44,192 bases of DNA from NCBI GenBank assembly GCA_022826745.1, contig JAJDUI010000032.1:1-44192 (forward strand), in the 5' to 3' direction. The notes beneath the pieces are model-generated. The model searched no databases. It was not told the origin of the DNA and saw only the letters and a list, made by a program, of their open reading frames with translations. Below are positions 35,484 through 44,030 of this stretch, in pieces. Position 1 is the first letter of the stretch. Every line of letters starts with the position of its first letter. Both the position numbers and the translations under genes were made by a program. Source of the stretch: Thermoanaerobaculia bacterium (GTDB taxonomy: Bacteria > Acidobacteriota > Thermoanaerobaculia > Multivoradales > Multivoraceae).

Positions 35484-36058
35484 GTTGGATCCTCCAGATT
35501 CAACGCCGGCTCGAGGGGTCGAAGCGGCTGCCCGCGGCGCCGGGCGGCGAAGGCACCAGCGTCGCGGTCGTCGTGCCTCTGTACGTCGAGTCGGCCGAAC
35601 TCTGGACGGTGCTGCGGGAAGAGCCGAACGAGTCGCCTCCGCTCAGTTTCCCGGCCGCCGCCTTCGAGGGCGACGACCCCTGGCCGACCGTGGCGCGCCT
35701 CGGCAGCGTCGGTCTCGGCGTCGACCCGTCGCGGATTCTCCGGCTCGGCGAGCTGGACGAGATCGGCGGCAGAGGCGGCTTCAGGATGCGGGCATGCGTG
35801 GTCGCGGTTCCGTCTCCCGAGGACGACGGCAGCAACACGGAGGCGCCGGGCGTGCGGCTCCCGCTTTCCGCGCTGCGGCACCCCCGGCTGGTCGAGGAGC
35901 GGACGTTCGAGATCGAGGGGCAACAGGTGCCGCTCGCCGTCTACCACCTCGGACGGCACCGCTTGTGGGGGCCGGCCCTCGATGTGCTGCTCCAGCTCCT
36001 GGAGCTGCTGGAGCGCCCGGAAGCGGTGCGGGAGGCGCCGGCCGCCAGCTTGAACTGA
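35480..36058 (+). CDS. Nudix-fold protein without a Nudix box
   Basis: 192 residues from GTG 35480, overlapping the previous stop (GTGA). The chain follows CoA pyrophosphatase-type Nudix proteins: VAVVVPLYVESAELWTVLRE, then LSFPAAAFEGDDPWPTVARLGSVGLGVDPSRILRLGELDEI, where active enzymes have a FPGG motif and REAxEEIGL. The catalytic Glu residues of the Nudix box are all replaced (the REAQEE position reads RLGSVG). RMRACVVAVPSP and HLGRHRLWGPALDVLLQLLELL also fit. It is therefore probably a non-catalytic homologue, perhaps a binding or regulatory protein for the glycosyltransferase pair upstream. This is an inference from the residue pattern only. Confidence 0.7.
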   Translation: MSWILQIQRRLEGSKRLPAAPGGEGTSVAVVVPLYVESAELWTVLREEPNESPPLSFPAAAFEGDDPWPTVARLGSVGLGVDPSRILRLGELDEIGGRGGFRMRACVVAVPSPEDDGSNTEAPGVRLPLSALRHPRLVEERTFEIEGQQVPLAVYHLGRHRLWGPALDVLLQLLELLERPEAVREAPAASLN

Positions 36059-36089
36059 CTCACACGTAGCGTTCCGCGGCGCAAGCTCC

Positions 36090-36095
36090 TAGAAT
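36090..36095 (+). promoter_or_regulatory. -10-like box before fructose-bisphosphate aldolase
   Basis: TAGAAT lies 42 nt before the aldolase ATG, which has its own GGGGAG Shine-Dalgarno. No clear -35 was found. The 79-nt gap between the Nudix-like gene and the aldolase gives room for a promoter. Confidence 0.3.
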
Positions 36096-36137
36096 GCGCC
36101 CGATCCGACCCGCCGGGTCTCTGAACCAGGGGAGAAC

Positions 36138-37199
36138 ATGGCCGACATCGCGCGCATCGAAGAACTGCTGGGCAGTGAGGCGAAGAGCCTCCTCGGACAC
36201 GTCTGCACGGGAATCCCGAAGGACCACCTGACCGTGCCCGGGCCCGACATCGTCGACCGGGCGTTCGGGCCCTCCGACCGGAACAACCGCACCCTGGCGA
36301 GCCTGGAACGTCTGCTGGGCCATGGCCGTCTCGGCGGCAGCGGCTACGTGTCGATCCTGCCCGTGGACCAGGGTATCGAGCACTCGGGAGCCGCTTCGTT
36401 CGCTCCGAACCCGATCTACTTCGATCCCGAGAACATCATCCGGCTGGCGATGGAGGGCGGCTGCAACGGCGTCGCCTCGACGCTGGGCGTGCTCGGCAGC
36501 ATCGGCCGCCGCTACGCCCACAGGATCCCGTTCATCGTCAAGCTCAACCACAACGAGAGCCTGACCTACCCGCACACCTACCACCAGGTCCTCTTCTCGC
36601 AGGTGGAGCAGGCATGGGACCTGGGCGCCACCGCCGTCGGCGCGACGGTCTACTTCGGCGCCGACGTATGCCGCGAGGAGCTGGTCGAGATCGCCGAGTG
36701 TTTCCAGCAGGCCCACGAACTCGGCATGGCCTGCATCCTCTGGTGCTATCTCCGGAACAGCGCCTTCGTCGTCGACGGCGTCGACTACCACGACTCGGCG
36801 GATCTCACCGGGCAGGCGAACCACCTCGGCGTCACGATCGAGGCGGACATCGTCAAGCAGAAGCAGGCGACGAAGAACGGCGGCTACCCGGCGGTCGGCT
36901 TCGGCAAGACCCACGACCTGGTCTACAGCGACCTGGTGTCCGACCACCCCGTCGACCTCGTGCGCTGGCAGGTCGCGAACTGCTACATGGGCCGGGTCGG
37001 GCTGATCAACTCCGGCGGTTCGTCAGGCGGCGCCGGCGACCTGGCGGCCGCGGTCCGGACCGCGGTCATCAACCGCCGCGCCGGTGGCCAGGGACTGATC
37101 TCCGGCCGCAAGGCGTTCCAGCGGCCGATGACGGAGGGCGTGGAACTCCTGAACCACATCCAGGACGTCTACCTCTGCGAGGACATCACGATCGCGTAG
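36138..37199 (+). CDS. fbaB: Fructose-bisphosphate aldolase class I (FbaB/DhnA type)
   Basis: 353 residues, the usual size of the bacterial/archaeal class I aldolase (DeoC/LacD superfamily). It interconverts fructose 1,6-bisphosphate with dihydroxyacetone phosphate and glyceraldehyde 3-phosphate through a Schiff base. Visible are [55 protein letters not shown] and ADIVKQKQ, with Lys240 the likely Schiff-base residue. The phosphate-binding [10 protein letters not shown] and the C-terminal [23 protein letters not shown] follow. Its 3' end overlaps the patatin gene on the other strand by 14 nt. Confidence 0.93.
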   Translation: MADIARIEELLGSEAKSLLGHVCTGIPKDHLTVPGPDIVDRAFGPSDRNNRTLASLERLLGHGRLGGSGYVSILPVDQGIEHSGAASFAPNPIYFDPENIIRLAMEGGCNGVASTLGVLGSIGRRYAHRIPFIVKLNHNESLTYPHTYHQVLFSQVEQAWDLGATAVGATVYFGADVCREELVEIAECFQQAHELGMACILWCYLRNSAFVVDGVDYHDSADLTGQANHLGVTIEADIVKQKQATKNGGYPAVGFGKTHDLVYSDLVSDHPVDLVRWQVANCYMGRVGLINSGGSSGGAGDLAAAVRTAVINRRAGGQGLISGRKAFQRPMTEGVELLNHIQDVYLCEDITIA

Positions 37200-38403
37200 C
37201 GGCCCCGCCCAACAGATCCGCGATCTCCTCGTGGCGCGCCTCGGCGTCCCTTTCGCCCACCTGGATCAGAGCCCGGATGTAGTCGGGCTGGAACATCAAC
37301 AGACTCAGCAGGTCCGGGCTCTTCGTGTCGCGGGTGCCGAGACCGCGGGTCATGAAGCGGAACGCCTTCGGCAGCCGGGGCTCGAAGCGGCCGGCGAGCT
37401 GCCCCAGGTCCTCGGAGGGCCGCAGCAGCACGAGGTCGACGAGGCGGAGCGAACCCCGCTCCGACTCCGGCATTCGGGCCAGCAGGCCGTTCACGAGTTC
37501 CATCCGGTTCGCGTCCTGGTCGAGCTGATCCAGGAAGACGGCGTTGAGGAGCACGCCCGCGAACTGGGCCGGCGGCGGGTACGCGGCGGCGGCGGCCCTG
37601 GGCGCCAGGGGCTCGTGCCGCGTGGACACCGCGATCAGCCGGTCGCAGCCCAGGTGCAGGGCCGGAGACAGCGGTGAGGTCAGGCGGACGCCGCCGTCGC
37701 CATGCCAGGCGTCGCCGATCCGCACCGCCGGGAAGATCAGCGGCAGCGAGGCGGAGGCGAGGACGTGGTCGAGCGTCAGCCGTGCCCGCTCCGAGCGGCG
37801 CTTCGGCCGTTCCCAGGTCTCGATGTCGCGGCCCTGAACCCAGGTGACCGTCTGCCCCGTCGACCACTCGACGGTGGTCACGGCGACTGCGTCCAGGCGG
37901 CCGCGGTCAAGGTTCTTCGCGATTCCCGGCAGCACGCGGCCATTGCCTGAGTCGGCGCCGAGCACCTCGCCAAGGTGCCCGCCCAGCGGCGACGTGTCCA
38001 CCAGACCGCGAACCTGCGGCCGGTAACGCAGACCGCCCGAAGCCAGGTTCAGCAGCCAGCGGACGACCATGCCGCCCAGCGACCAGCCGTCGTCCCGGAA
38101 CACGTGATCGGGCGTCAGCTCGAGCCAGATCCGGCTCAGTTCTTCCGTTGCCTCGGCTGCGCTGCCCTGATGAGAGGCGAGGAAGGAAGCGTTGATCGCG
38201 CCGGCCGAAACGCCGGTCAGCACGTCGAAGTGGAACTCCGGCAGCCGCTTCGCCAGGTGCCGGACCAGCCCGACCTGGTAGGCCGCCCGCGCGCCGCCGC
38301 CGGTGAGGACGAGACCGATTCGGCTACCGCGGTCCCGGTGGCCGCTGCCGCTGGACCGGGATGCAGGCGGTTTCTCAGTCTCCAACGGCACGATCTGGAA
38401 CAC
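37186..38403 (-). CDS. Patatin-like phospholipase
   Basis: 405 residues if GTG 38403 is used; GTG 38391 is an alternative, and no Shine-Dalgarno helps choose. The frame is open further upstream but overlaps lipB. The patatin domain has the oxyanion loop [16 protein letters not shown] (30-45), the nucleophile elbow GVSAG (64-68, Ser66) and the catalytic Asp in GDGGV (236). [18 protein letters not shown], another patatin signature, lies before it. The enzyme probably hydrolyses acyl esters of phospholipids. No signal peptide is visible. It is convergent with the aldolase (14-nt overlap) and diverges from lipB with 27 nt between starts. Confidence 0.9.
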   Translation of the reverse strand: MFQIVPLETEKPPASRSSGSGHRDRGSRIGLVLTGGGARAAYQVGLVRHLAKRLPEFHFDVLTGVSAGAINASFLASHQGSAAEATEELSRIWLELTPDHVFRDDGWSLGGMVVRWLLNLASGGLRYRPQVRGLVDTSPLGGHLGEVLGADSGNGRVLPGIAKNLDRGRLDAVAVTTVEWSTGQTVTWVQGRDIETWERPKRRSERARLTLDHVLASASLPLIFPAVRIGDAWHGDGGVRLTSPLSPALHLGCDRLIAVSTRHEPLAPRAAAAAYPPPAQFAGVLLNAVFLDQLDQDANRMELVNGLLARMPESERGSLRLVDLVLLRPSEDLGQLAGRFEPRLPKAFRFMTRGLGTRDTKSPDLLSLLMFQPDYIRALIQVGERDAEARHEEIADLLGGAATRS

Positions 38404-38430
38404 TACTGGACGGGGAGGAGCTGGCCGACG

Positions 38431-39198
38431 ATGGAACTGGGCAACGCTGCAACGATCCGCTCGGTCTATCTGGGACGCGTGGGCTACGAGGCCGGCGTCG
38501 AACTGCAGCACCGGGTCCGGCAGTCCATCCTCGACGCCGACTCCGATGCGGCCGACACGTTGCTCCTGCTCGAGCATCCGCCCACTTACACGGTGGGCCG
38601 GAACTGCGACCGCGGCGATGTGCTGGCGGCGCCGGAGTGGCTCGAGCAGCGTGGAATCGCCGTCGCCGAATGCGACCGCGGCGGCCGAGCGACGTATCAC
38701 GGTCCCGGTCAGCTCGTGGGCTACCCGGTCATCGATCTCCGGCCCGACCGCCGCAACGTCCGCGCCTACGTCCGCGACCTGCAGGAGGTGCTGGTCAGGA
38801 CGCTTGCGGCGTTCGGCGTCGCTGCCGTGGGCGGCGAGGAACGGGAGCGCATCGGCGTCTGGGTCGGTAGCCGGAAGATCGCCTCGATCGGCATCCATCT
38901 CCGGCGCTGGGTCACCACGCACGGCTTTGCGCTCAATGTCTGCACCGAACTGGACGACTTCGCCGGCATCCTCTCGTGCGGCTTCGATGCCGGCGTGATG
39001 ACTTCGATCGAGGAACTCACGGGCCGCCGGCCCGGTCTGGAGGACGTCGCCGGGTGTTGCGCGGAGAACTTCGCGCAGGTCTTCGAGCGTCGTCTCGTCT
39101 CTGCGGAACCCGCCGGGATGGGCTTCGAGCCGGTGCTGCGCAACGCTAGGATCCACGGTGACACGCGGCCGCTCGAGAGTCGGTCGCCCGAGTCGTAA
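38431..39198 (+). CDS. lipB: Octanoyl-[acyl-carrier-protein]:protein N-octanoyltransferase
   Basis: 255 residues from ATG 38431, which lies 10 nt after GGGGAGGAG; the frame is open upstream inside the patatin region and is not used. LipB moves octanoate from ACP to lipoyl domains. TYTVGRNCDRGDVL, RGGRATYHGPGQLVGYPVIDL and RIGVWVGSRKIASIGIHLRRWVTTHGFALNV are diagnostic. The catalytic pair is Lys149 and Cys183 (GILSCGFDAGVMTSIEEL). lipA follows five bases later, so lipoate synthesis is an operon. Confidence 0.95.
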   Translation: MELGNAATIRSVYLGRVGYEAGVELQHRVRQSILDADSDAADTLLLLEHPPTYTVGRNCDRGDVLAAPEWLEQRGIAVAECDRGGRATYHGPGQLVGYPVIDLRPDRRNVRAYVRDLQEVLVRTLAAFGVAAVGGEERERIGVWVGSRKIASIGIHLRRWVTTHGFALNVCTELDDFAGILSCGFDAGVMTSIEELTGRRPGLEDVAGCCAENFAQVFERRLVSAEPAGMGFEPVLRNARIHGDTRPLESRSPES

Positions 39199-39203
39199 CC
39201 CAC

Positions 39204-40124
39204 GTGGACGAACTCGTCTCCATCGGCGCCCCGCCGCCCGTCGGCGGCGCGCCTCGCCTGCCGCGGCCGGACTGGCTGCGCATCCGCCTTAGCACGCCGG
39301 AGCCGTACCAGCGTGTCCGCCGGCTGATGGAAGGGCTGAAGCTGAACACGGTGTGCGAGGAGGCGCGCTGTCCCAACATCTACGAGTGCTGGGGCGAGCA
39401 CGGCACCGCGACGTTCATGATCCTCGGCGACACCTGCACGCGCCGCTGCGGGTTCTGCGCCGTCCACACCGGCCGGCCCGCGGCCGGCGTCGACGCGGAC
39501 GAACCGGCGCGGGTGGCGGAAGCCGCGGCCGCCATGGGCCTGCGCCACGTGGTCGTCACCTCGGTCGACCGGGACGATCTTCCGGACGGCGGCGCCGGGC
39601 ACTTCGCCGACACGATCCGCGCGATCCGCGAGCGGCTTGCGGGGGCCGCGGTCGAGGTCCTGACTCCGGACTTCCGGGGTGTCGATGACGCGCTGGACAT
39701 CGTGCTCGCCGAGCGTCCCGAGGTGTTCTCGCACAACATGGAGACCGTGCCCCGGCTCTACCGCAAGGCGCGCCCCGGCAGCAGCTACGAGCGGAGCCTG
39801 GCGCTGCTGGAAGAGGCGGCGGTCCGGCGCGATCGCGGCACCCACGCGGGCAGGGTGAAGACGGGTCTGATGGTGGGCCTGGGCGAGACGACGGCGGAGC
39901 TCGAGGCGACGATCCGCGACATCCGGTCGGCCGGAACCGGGATCCTGACGATCGGCCAGTATCTCCAGCCGACCCGCGACCACCTGCCGGTCGACCGCTA
40001 CGTGCACCCGGACGAGTTCGCTCGCCTGCGCGGGTTCGCACTCGGACTGGGCTTCCGCCACTGCGAGGCCGGCCCGCTCGTGCGCAGCAGCTATCACGCT
40101 CACGAGCACGTCGCCCGCTCCTGA
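39204..40124 (+). CDS. lipA: Lipoyl synthase
   Basis: 306 residues from GTG 39204. LipA is a radical-SAM enzyme that inserts two sulfurs into octanoyl-lipoyl domains. The auxiliary cluster motif is Cys51-Cys56-Cys62 (CEEARCPNIYEC) and the radical-SAM motif is Cys78-Cys82-Cys85 (CTRRCGFC), the spacing typical for LipA. VVVTSVDRDDLPDGGAGHF, EVLTPDF, KTGLMVGLGE and the C-terminal VRSSYHA also match. It works directly after lipB. Confidence 0.96.
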   Translation: MDELVSIGAPPPVGGAPRLPRPDWLRIRLSTPEPYQRVRRLMEGLKLNTVCEEARCPNIYECWGEHGTATFMILGDTCTRRCGFCAVHTGRPAAGVDADEPARVAEAAAAMGLRHVVVTSVDRDDLPDGGAGHFADTIRAIRERLAGAAVEVLTPDFRGVDDALDIVLAERPEVFSHNMETVPRLYRKARPGSSYERSLALLEEAAVRRDRGTHAGRVKTGLMVGLGETTAELEATIRDIRSAGTGILTIGQYLQPTRDHLPVDRYVHPDEFARLRGFALGLGFRHCEAGPLVRSSYHAHEHVARS

Positions 40125-40134
40125 TGGAGAGCCC

Positions 40135-41106
40135 GTGACCGTCTTCTCGCGAGTGGTCGGCTGGTCCCTGCCGCTGATGCCGCCGCCGCTCGTGCGCTGG
40201 GCGGCCGCGCCCTACGTGGCCGGTGACGAGCCGGCGGACGCCCTCGACTGCGCCGCCGCGCTCAACCGCCGCGGACTCGCCGGGACCCTGGCGCTGTTGG
40301 GCGAAGAGATCGACAGTCCGGAACTCGCCGCCGAAGGAACGGGGCTCTATCTCGACCTGGTCGACGCCCTCGCCGACCGCGATCTCGACTGCAACGTGTC
40401 GGTCAAGCTCACGCTGCTGGGCCTGAAGGTCTCCCGGGCCCTGTGCCGCGACCACCTCTTCGATCTCGTCCGGCGGGCCGAGGCCCGCGGCAACTTCGTC
40501 CGGATCGACATGGAGGACCACACCTGCACGACGGCCACCCTGGATCTCTACCGGGAGGCCGTGGCCGCTTCGCGAACCCGCGCCGCGGTCGGGGGACCGA
40601 CCGGCTCGGCTGCCTCTGGCGACGCGGTCGGCGTCGTGCTCCAGGCCTACCTGCACCGTACGCTGGCCGACATCGCGGCGCTGCCCGAGCGCGCCAACGT
40701 GCGCCTGTGCAAGGGGATCTACGTCGAGCCGCCGAGCGTGGCGATCCAGGACTACGGCCAGGTGCGCCGGAACTTCCTGGCGACCCTCGAGGCCCTGTTC
40801 GACCGCGGCGCCTATGTCGGCATCGCCACCCACGACGACTACCTGCTGCGGGAATCGGCGGCGATGATCGAGCGTCGCGGTCTGGGGAAGGACGGCTACG
40901 AGTTCCAGATGCTGCTGGGGGTAACCGAGGAGCGTCGCGACCGGCTGGCGAGGGCCGGGCACCGGGTCCGCATCTACGTGCCCTACGGCCGGCAGTGGTA
41001 CGCGTACTCGACACGGCGGCTGCGCGAGAACCCGAGCATCGCCGGCCATGTGGCGCGGGCGTTCTTCCTGCGCCTGCTGCGCGGGCAGACGGGCGCTGCC
41101 CGCTGA
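40135..41106 (+). CDS. Proline dehydrogenase
   Basis: 323 residues from GTG 40135 with GGAGAG upstream. It is a monofunctional FAD enzyme oxidising proline to pyrroline-5-carboxylate. The TIM barrel shows NVSVKLTLLGLKVSR, FVRIDMEDHTCTTATLDLY, VVLQAYLHRTLAD, VRLCKGIYVEP, GIATHDDYLL, YEFQMLLGV and the C-terminal RIYVPYGRQWYAYSTRRLRENP, the proline-binding motif. No P5C dehydrogenase domain is attached. The next gene, proC, runs the opposite reaction. Confidence 0.94.
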   Translation: MTVFSRVVGWSLPLMPPPLVRWAAAPYVAGDEPADALDCAAALNRRGLAGTLALLGEEIDSPELAAEGTGLYLDLVDALADRDLDCNVSVKLTLLGLKVSRALCRDHLFDLVRRAEARGNFVRIDMEDHTCTTATLDLYREAVAASRTRAAVGGPTGSAASGDAVGVVLQAYLHRTLADIAALPERANVRLCKGIYVEPPSVAIQDYGQVRRNFLATLEALFDRGAYVGIATHDDYLLRESAAMIERRGLGKDGYEFQMLLGVTEERRDRLARAGHRVRIYVPYGRQWYAYSTRRLRENPSIAGHVARAFFLRLLRGQTGAAR

Positions 41107-41180
41107 GGCCAAGTAGGGCAGAATCGTCGCCTTCCGCGGGCAGGCCAGCTTCGCGGTTCATCTCAGAGGGAGACGAGAAG

Positions 41181-42029
41181 GTGACGACGAGTACCGACAA
41201 GGCCGCTGCCGGGAGCGGAGAACCCCGCGTCGCCGTGATCGGCGCGGGCGAGATGGGACGGACGCTGATCAGCGGCTGGCTCGACGCCGGCGCCGTCGCC
41301 GCGGAGTCCATCTTCGCCACCACCGGGCACAGCGAGCGGATCGCGGCCGTGAGCGAGAGGTTCGGTATCGAGGGCGCGGTCGACAACCGCCGCGCCGCCG
41401 GGTTCGGCGACATCGTCCTGCTGGCGGTGAAGCCGCAGACGGCGGACCTGGTGCTGCAGGAGATCGGCGACCTGCTCCATCCGGGGCAGATCCTCGTCTC
41501 GATTCTCGCATCGGTGAAGACGTCCTACATCGAGGATCGCGTGCCGGCAGAGATTCCGGTCGTGCGCGCGATGCCGAACACGCCGAGCCGGGTCGCCGCT
41601 GGCATGACCGCGCTGTCGCCGGGCCGGTTCGCCTCCGCCGACCACGTGGCCCAGGCGGAGCGCCTGTTCCTGCCGCTCGGGCGCACCGTGGTGGCCGACG
41701 AGAAACACATGGACGCGATCACCGGGCTGTCGGCTTCGGGGCCCGCGTTCCTCTACATCGTGATCGAGGCGCTGGCCGAAGGCGGCGTGAAGGCCGGGCT
41801 GCCGCGGAAGATGGCGATCGAGCTCGCGGCTCAGACCTGTCTCGGCGCGGGCAAGATGGTGATCGACACGGACCGTCACCCGGCCCTGCTCAAGGACGAG
41901 GTGACGACGCCGGCGGGCTGCACCGTGGACGGCATTCTACGCTTGGAGGAGGGCGGCCTCCGCGTGACGCTGATCAAGGCGATCATCGAGGCGGCCGCGC
42001 GCGCTCGCGAACTGGTGCCCGACGAGTAG
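41181..42029 (+). CDS. proC: Pyrroline-5-carboxylate reductase
   Basis: 282 residues from GTG 41181, with GAGGGAG about 10 nt before and GAGAAG directly before it; the open frame upstream inside the previous gene is not used. It reduces pyrroline-5-carboxylate to proline with NAD(P)H. The Rossmann start is VAVIGAGEMGRTLISGWLDAG. IVLLAVKPQTADLVL, VVRAMPNTPSRVAAGMTAL, GLSASGPAFLYIVIEALAEGGVKAGLP and DEVTTPAGCTVDGILRLEEGGLRVTLIKAI are ProC signatures. It follows proline dehydrogenase, an unusual pairing. Confidence 0.95.
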   Translation: MTTSTDKAAAGSGEPRVAVIGAGEMGRTLISGWLDAGAVAAESIFATTGHSERIAAVSERFGIEGAVDNRRAAGFGDIVLLAVKPQTADLVLQEIGDLLHPGQILVSILASVKTSYIEDRVPAEIPVVRAMPNTPSRVAAGMTALSPGRFASADHVAQAERLFLPLGRTVVADEKHMDAITGLSASGPAFLYIVIEALAEGGVKAGLPRKMAIELAAQTCLGAGKMVIDTDRHPALLKDEVTTPAGCTVDGILRLEEGGLRVTLIKAIIEAAARARELVPDE

Positions 42030-42036
42030 GGCGGCC

Positions 42037-43767
42037 ATGCTTCGCTCCCTGCACGTCCGGAACCTGGCCGTGATCGAACGGGCGGAGCTCGAGTTCGGCC
42101 CCGGGCTGAACGTGGTCACCGGCGAGACGGGAGCGGGCAAGTCCCTGGTCGTCGATTCGCTCTCGCTGCTCGCGGGGGGGCGCGCGAGTTCCGAGATGAT
42201 CCGCACGGGCGCCGGCACGCTGGCGGTGAGCGGCGTCTTCGAACCCTCGGACGCCGCCTGGCGCCGCCGGCTCGAGGAGGCCGGCGTGCCGGCGGACGGC
42301 GACGAACTCCTGGTGCGCCGGGAGGTCACCCGGGAGGGACGCAACCGCGTGTTCGTCAACGACCATCCGGTCACGGCGAGGCTGCTCTCGACCGTCGCCC
42401 ACGGTTTGATCCGCATCTTCGGCCAGCGGGACGAACTCGGCATGCTGTCGGCCGACCTCCAGCGGGCCTGGCTCGACCGCTCCGGCGGGGACGCGTTGAC
42501 CGCGCTGGTCGATTCATGCCGCGAGGCCTACGGCGCCTGGCGCGAGGCGGCGGACCGGCTCGAGCGGCTTTCCCTGGACGACCAGCTTCGCCAGGAACGG
42601 ATCGATCTGCTGAAGTTCCAGACCTCGGAGATCGACGCCGCGCGCCTGCTGCCCGGCGAGGACGAGGAGCTGCGGGCCGAGCGCGAGGTGCTTCGCCACG
42701 CCGAGGCGATCGCGGGTGCGCTCCACCGGGCGGTCGCCCTGCTCAGCGACGACGAACTGGCGGTCGACGCCCGAGTCGCGCAGGCCGGAGGAGCGCTCTC
42801 GGACATCTCGCGCTGGCAGCCGGAGGCCGAGTCCTGGGCCGAGACTCTGGCCGGGGTCGGCGCGACCGTGAACGACCTGGCGCAGGAGCTGCGGACGCGG
42901 GCGGCCGGCTGCGAGTCCGACCCGGCGCGTCTGAACCAGATCGAGGAGCGTCTGAGCGTGATCGAGCGTCTGACCCGCAAGCACGGCGGCAGCAGCTCGG
43001 ATGTCCTGGAACACGGCCGCCGCCTGGCGGAGGAGCTCTTCGAGCTGGAGACGGCGGATGTGCGCCGGGAGGAAGTGGAGCAGGAGGCGGCCTCGCGCCT
43101 CTCCGAGTACGCCCGGCGGGCCGAGACTCTCTCGGCTGCACGGCGGGAACGGGCCGGCGCTCTCGAGCGTGAGGTCCTCGGTCATCTCCTGGACCTGGCG
43201 TTTGAACGGGCGGTGTTCGAGGTCGAGGTCGCCCGGGAGCTTCGGGCCGGCAGCCCGCTCGAGCTCGATGGCGAGCGGATCGCCTTCGACGCCCAGGGCG
43301 TCGACCGGGTCAACTACCGGTTCAGCGCGAATCCGGGGGAGGATCCGCGGCCGCTGTCCCGGGTCGCTTCCGGCGGCGAGCTGGCGCGCCTGTTCCTGGC
43401 GCTTCAGACCGCGGTGCGGGGCGGCGGCCCGGCCGAGGGGTCGACCCTCGTGTTCGACGAAGTGGACTCCGGAGTCGGCGGCGCCGAGGCGGCGATCGTC
43501 GGCCGCAAGCTCCAGCGACTCGCCGCCGGCGGCCAGATCCTGACCGTGACCCACCTGCCCCAGGTGGCGTCCCGCGGCAACCTCCACCTCGAAGTCAGGA
43601 AGGAGGTCCACGCCGGCCGAACCCAAGTCGACGTCCACCGCCTCGACCACGAACGCCGCATCGAAGAAGTCGCCCGCATGCTCGCCGGCGAACACGTCAC
43701 GGACGCCTCCCGCTCCGCGGCGGCCGAGTTACTCGCCGACGGTTCGGCGGGCGAGTCGGCCGGGTAG
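42037..43767 (+). CDS. recN: DNA repair protein RecN
   Basis: 576 residues. RecN is an SMC-like ATPase for double-strand break repair. The N-terminal MLRSLHVRNLAVIERAELEFGPGLNVVTGETGAGKS holds the Walker A motif (29-36). A coiled-coil middle (about 150-380) follows. The C-terminal half has SRVASGGELARLFLALQTA (ABC signature), STLVFDEVDSGVGGAEA (Walker B) and TVTHLPQVASRGNLHLEVRKE. It starts eight bases after proC. It is often under LexA control elsewhere, but no LexA box was seen before it here. Confidence 0.95.
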   Translation: MLRSLHVRNLAVIERAELEFGPGLNVVTGETGAGKSLVVDSLSLLAGGRASSEMIRTGAGTLAVSGVFEPSDAAWRRRLEEAGVPADGDELLVRREVTREGRNRVFVNDHPVTARLLSTVAHGLIRIFGQRDELGMLSADLQRAWLDRSGGDALTALVDSCREAYGAWREAADRLERLSLDDQLRQERIDLLKFQTSEIDAARLLPGEDEELRAEREVLRHAEAIAGALHRAVALLSDDELAVDARVAQAGGALSDISRWQPEAESWAETLAGVGATVNDLAQELRTRAAGCESDPARLNQIEERLSVIERLTRKHGGSSSDVLEHGRRLAEELFELETADVRREEVEQEAASRLSEYARRAETLSAARRERAGALEREVLGHLLDLAFERAVFEVEVARELRAGSPLELDGERIAFDAQGVDRVNYRFSANPGEDPRPLSRVASGGELARLFLALQTAVRGGGPAEGSTLVFDEVDSGVGGAEAAIVGRKLQRLAAGGQILTVTHLPQVASRGNLHLEVRKEVHAGRTQVDVHRLDHERRIEEVARMLAGEHVTDASRSAAAELLADGSAGESAG

Positions 43768-43774
43768 GCCGCCC

Positions 43775-43945
43775 GGATCGGATCCGGAGGGGACAGGTCC
43801 CAGGGGACGCTCACCCTCACGGAGTGGATGAGGGTTGTGGGCTCGCTGTTGTCGGCTGCGCTCCGGTCGGTCCTCGGTTGCTGCAGGGGTCTCGACAGTC
43901 GCTGGCCTCCGACCCCCTGGGACCTGTCCCCTCCGGACCCGATCC
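43775..43945. repeat. 171-bp inverted-repeat element, copy 2 (MITE/REPIN-like)
   Basis: The arms 43775-43806 and 43914-43945 match in inverted orientation at 31 of 32 positions. The left arm begins GGATCGGATCCGGAGGGG and the right arm ends CCCCTCCGGACCCGATCC. The 107-bp interior starts ACGCTC and shares 46 of its first 60 bases with the reverse complement of copy 1 at 13892-14049. The arm sequence differs from copy 1 (GGGACAGGTCCC in place of GGGGCTCCC), yet each copy keeps its own arms complementary. It lies 8 bp after the recN stop. No gene was recognised in it. Confidence 0.85.
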
Positions 43946-43966
43946 GGGCTGGGGGTCGCTGGGTGC

Positions 43967-44030
43967 GCGGGTCTTCTGACCCGCTGCCGCCGGAGGCGGC
44001 CTGGAGAACGTCGCCGGCGAAGCCGGCGTC
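43967..44030. repeat. Three consecutive GC-rich hairpins after repeat copy 2
   Basis: GCGGGTC-TTCT-GACCCGC (43967-43984, 7-bp perfect stem), GCCGCC-GGA-GGCGGC (43986-44000, 6-bp perfect) and GTCGCCGGC-GAA-GCCGGCGTC (44010-44030, one mismatch) follow each other. None is followed by a T tract, so a simple terminator is unlikely. The first has relatives at 14056-14072 and 34280-34297. Confidence 0.6.

Noticed and set aside
37186..39156. 656-codon minus-strand frame as the full patatin gene
   Set aside because: Its first ~250 codons are antisense to lipB and carry no patatin homology; the gene is taken from GTG 38403.
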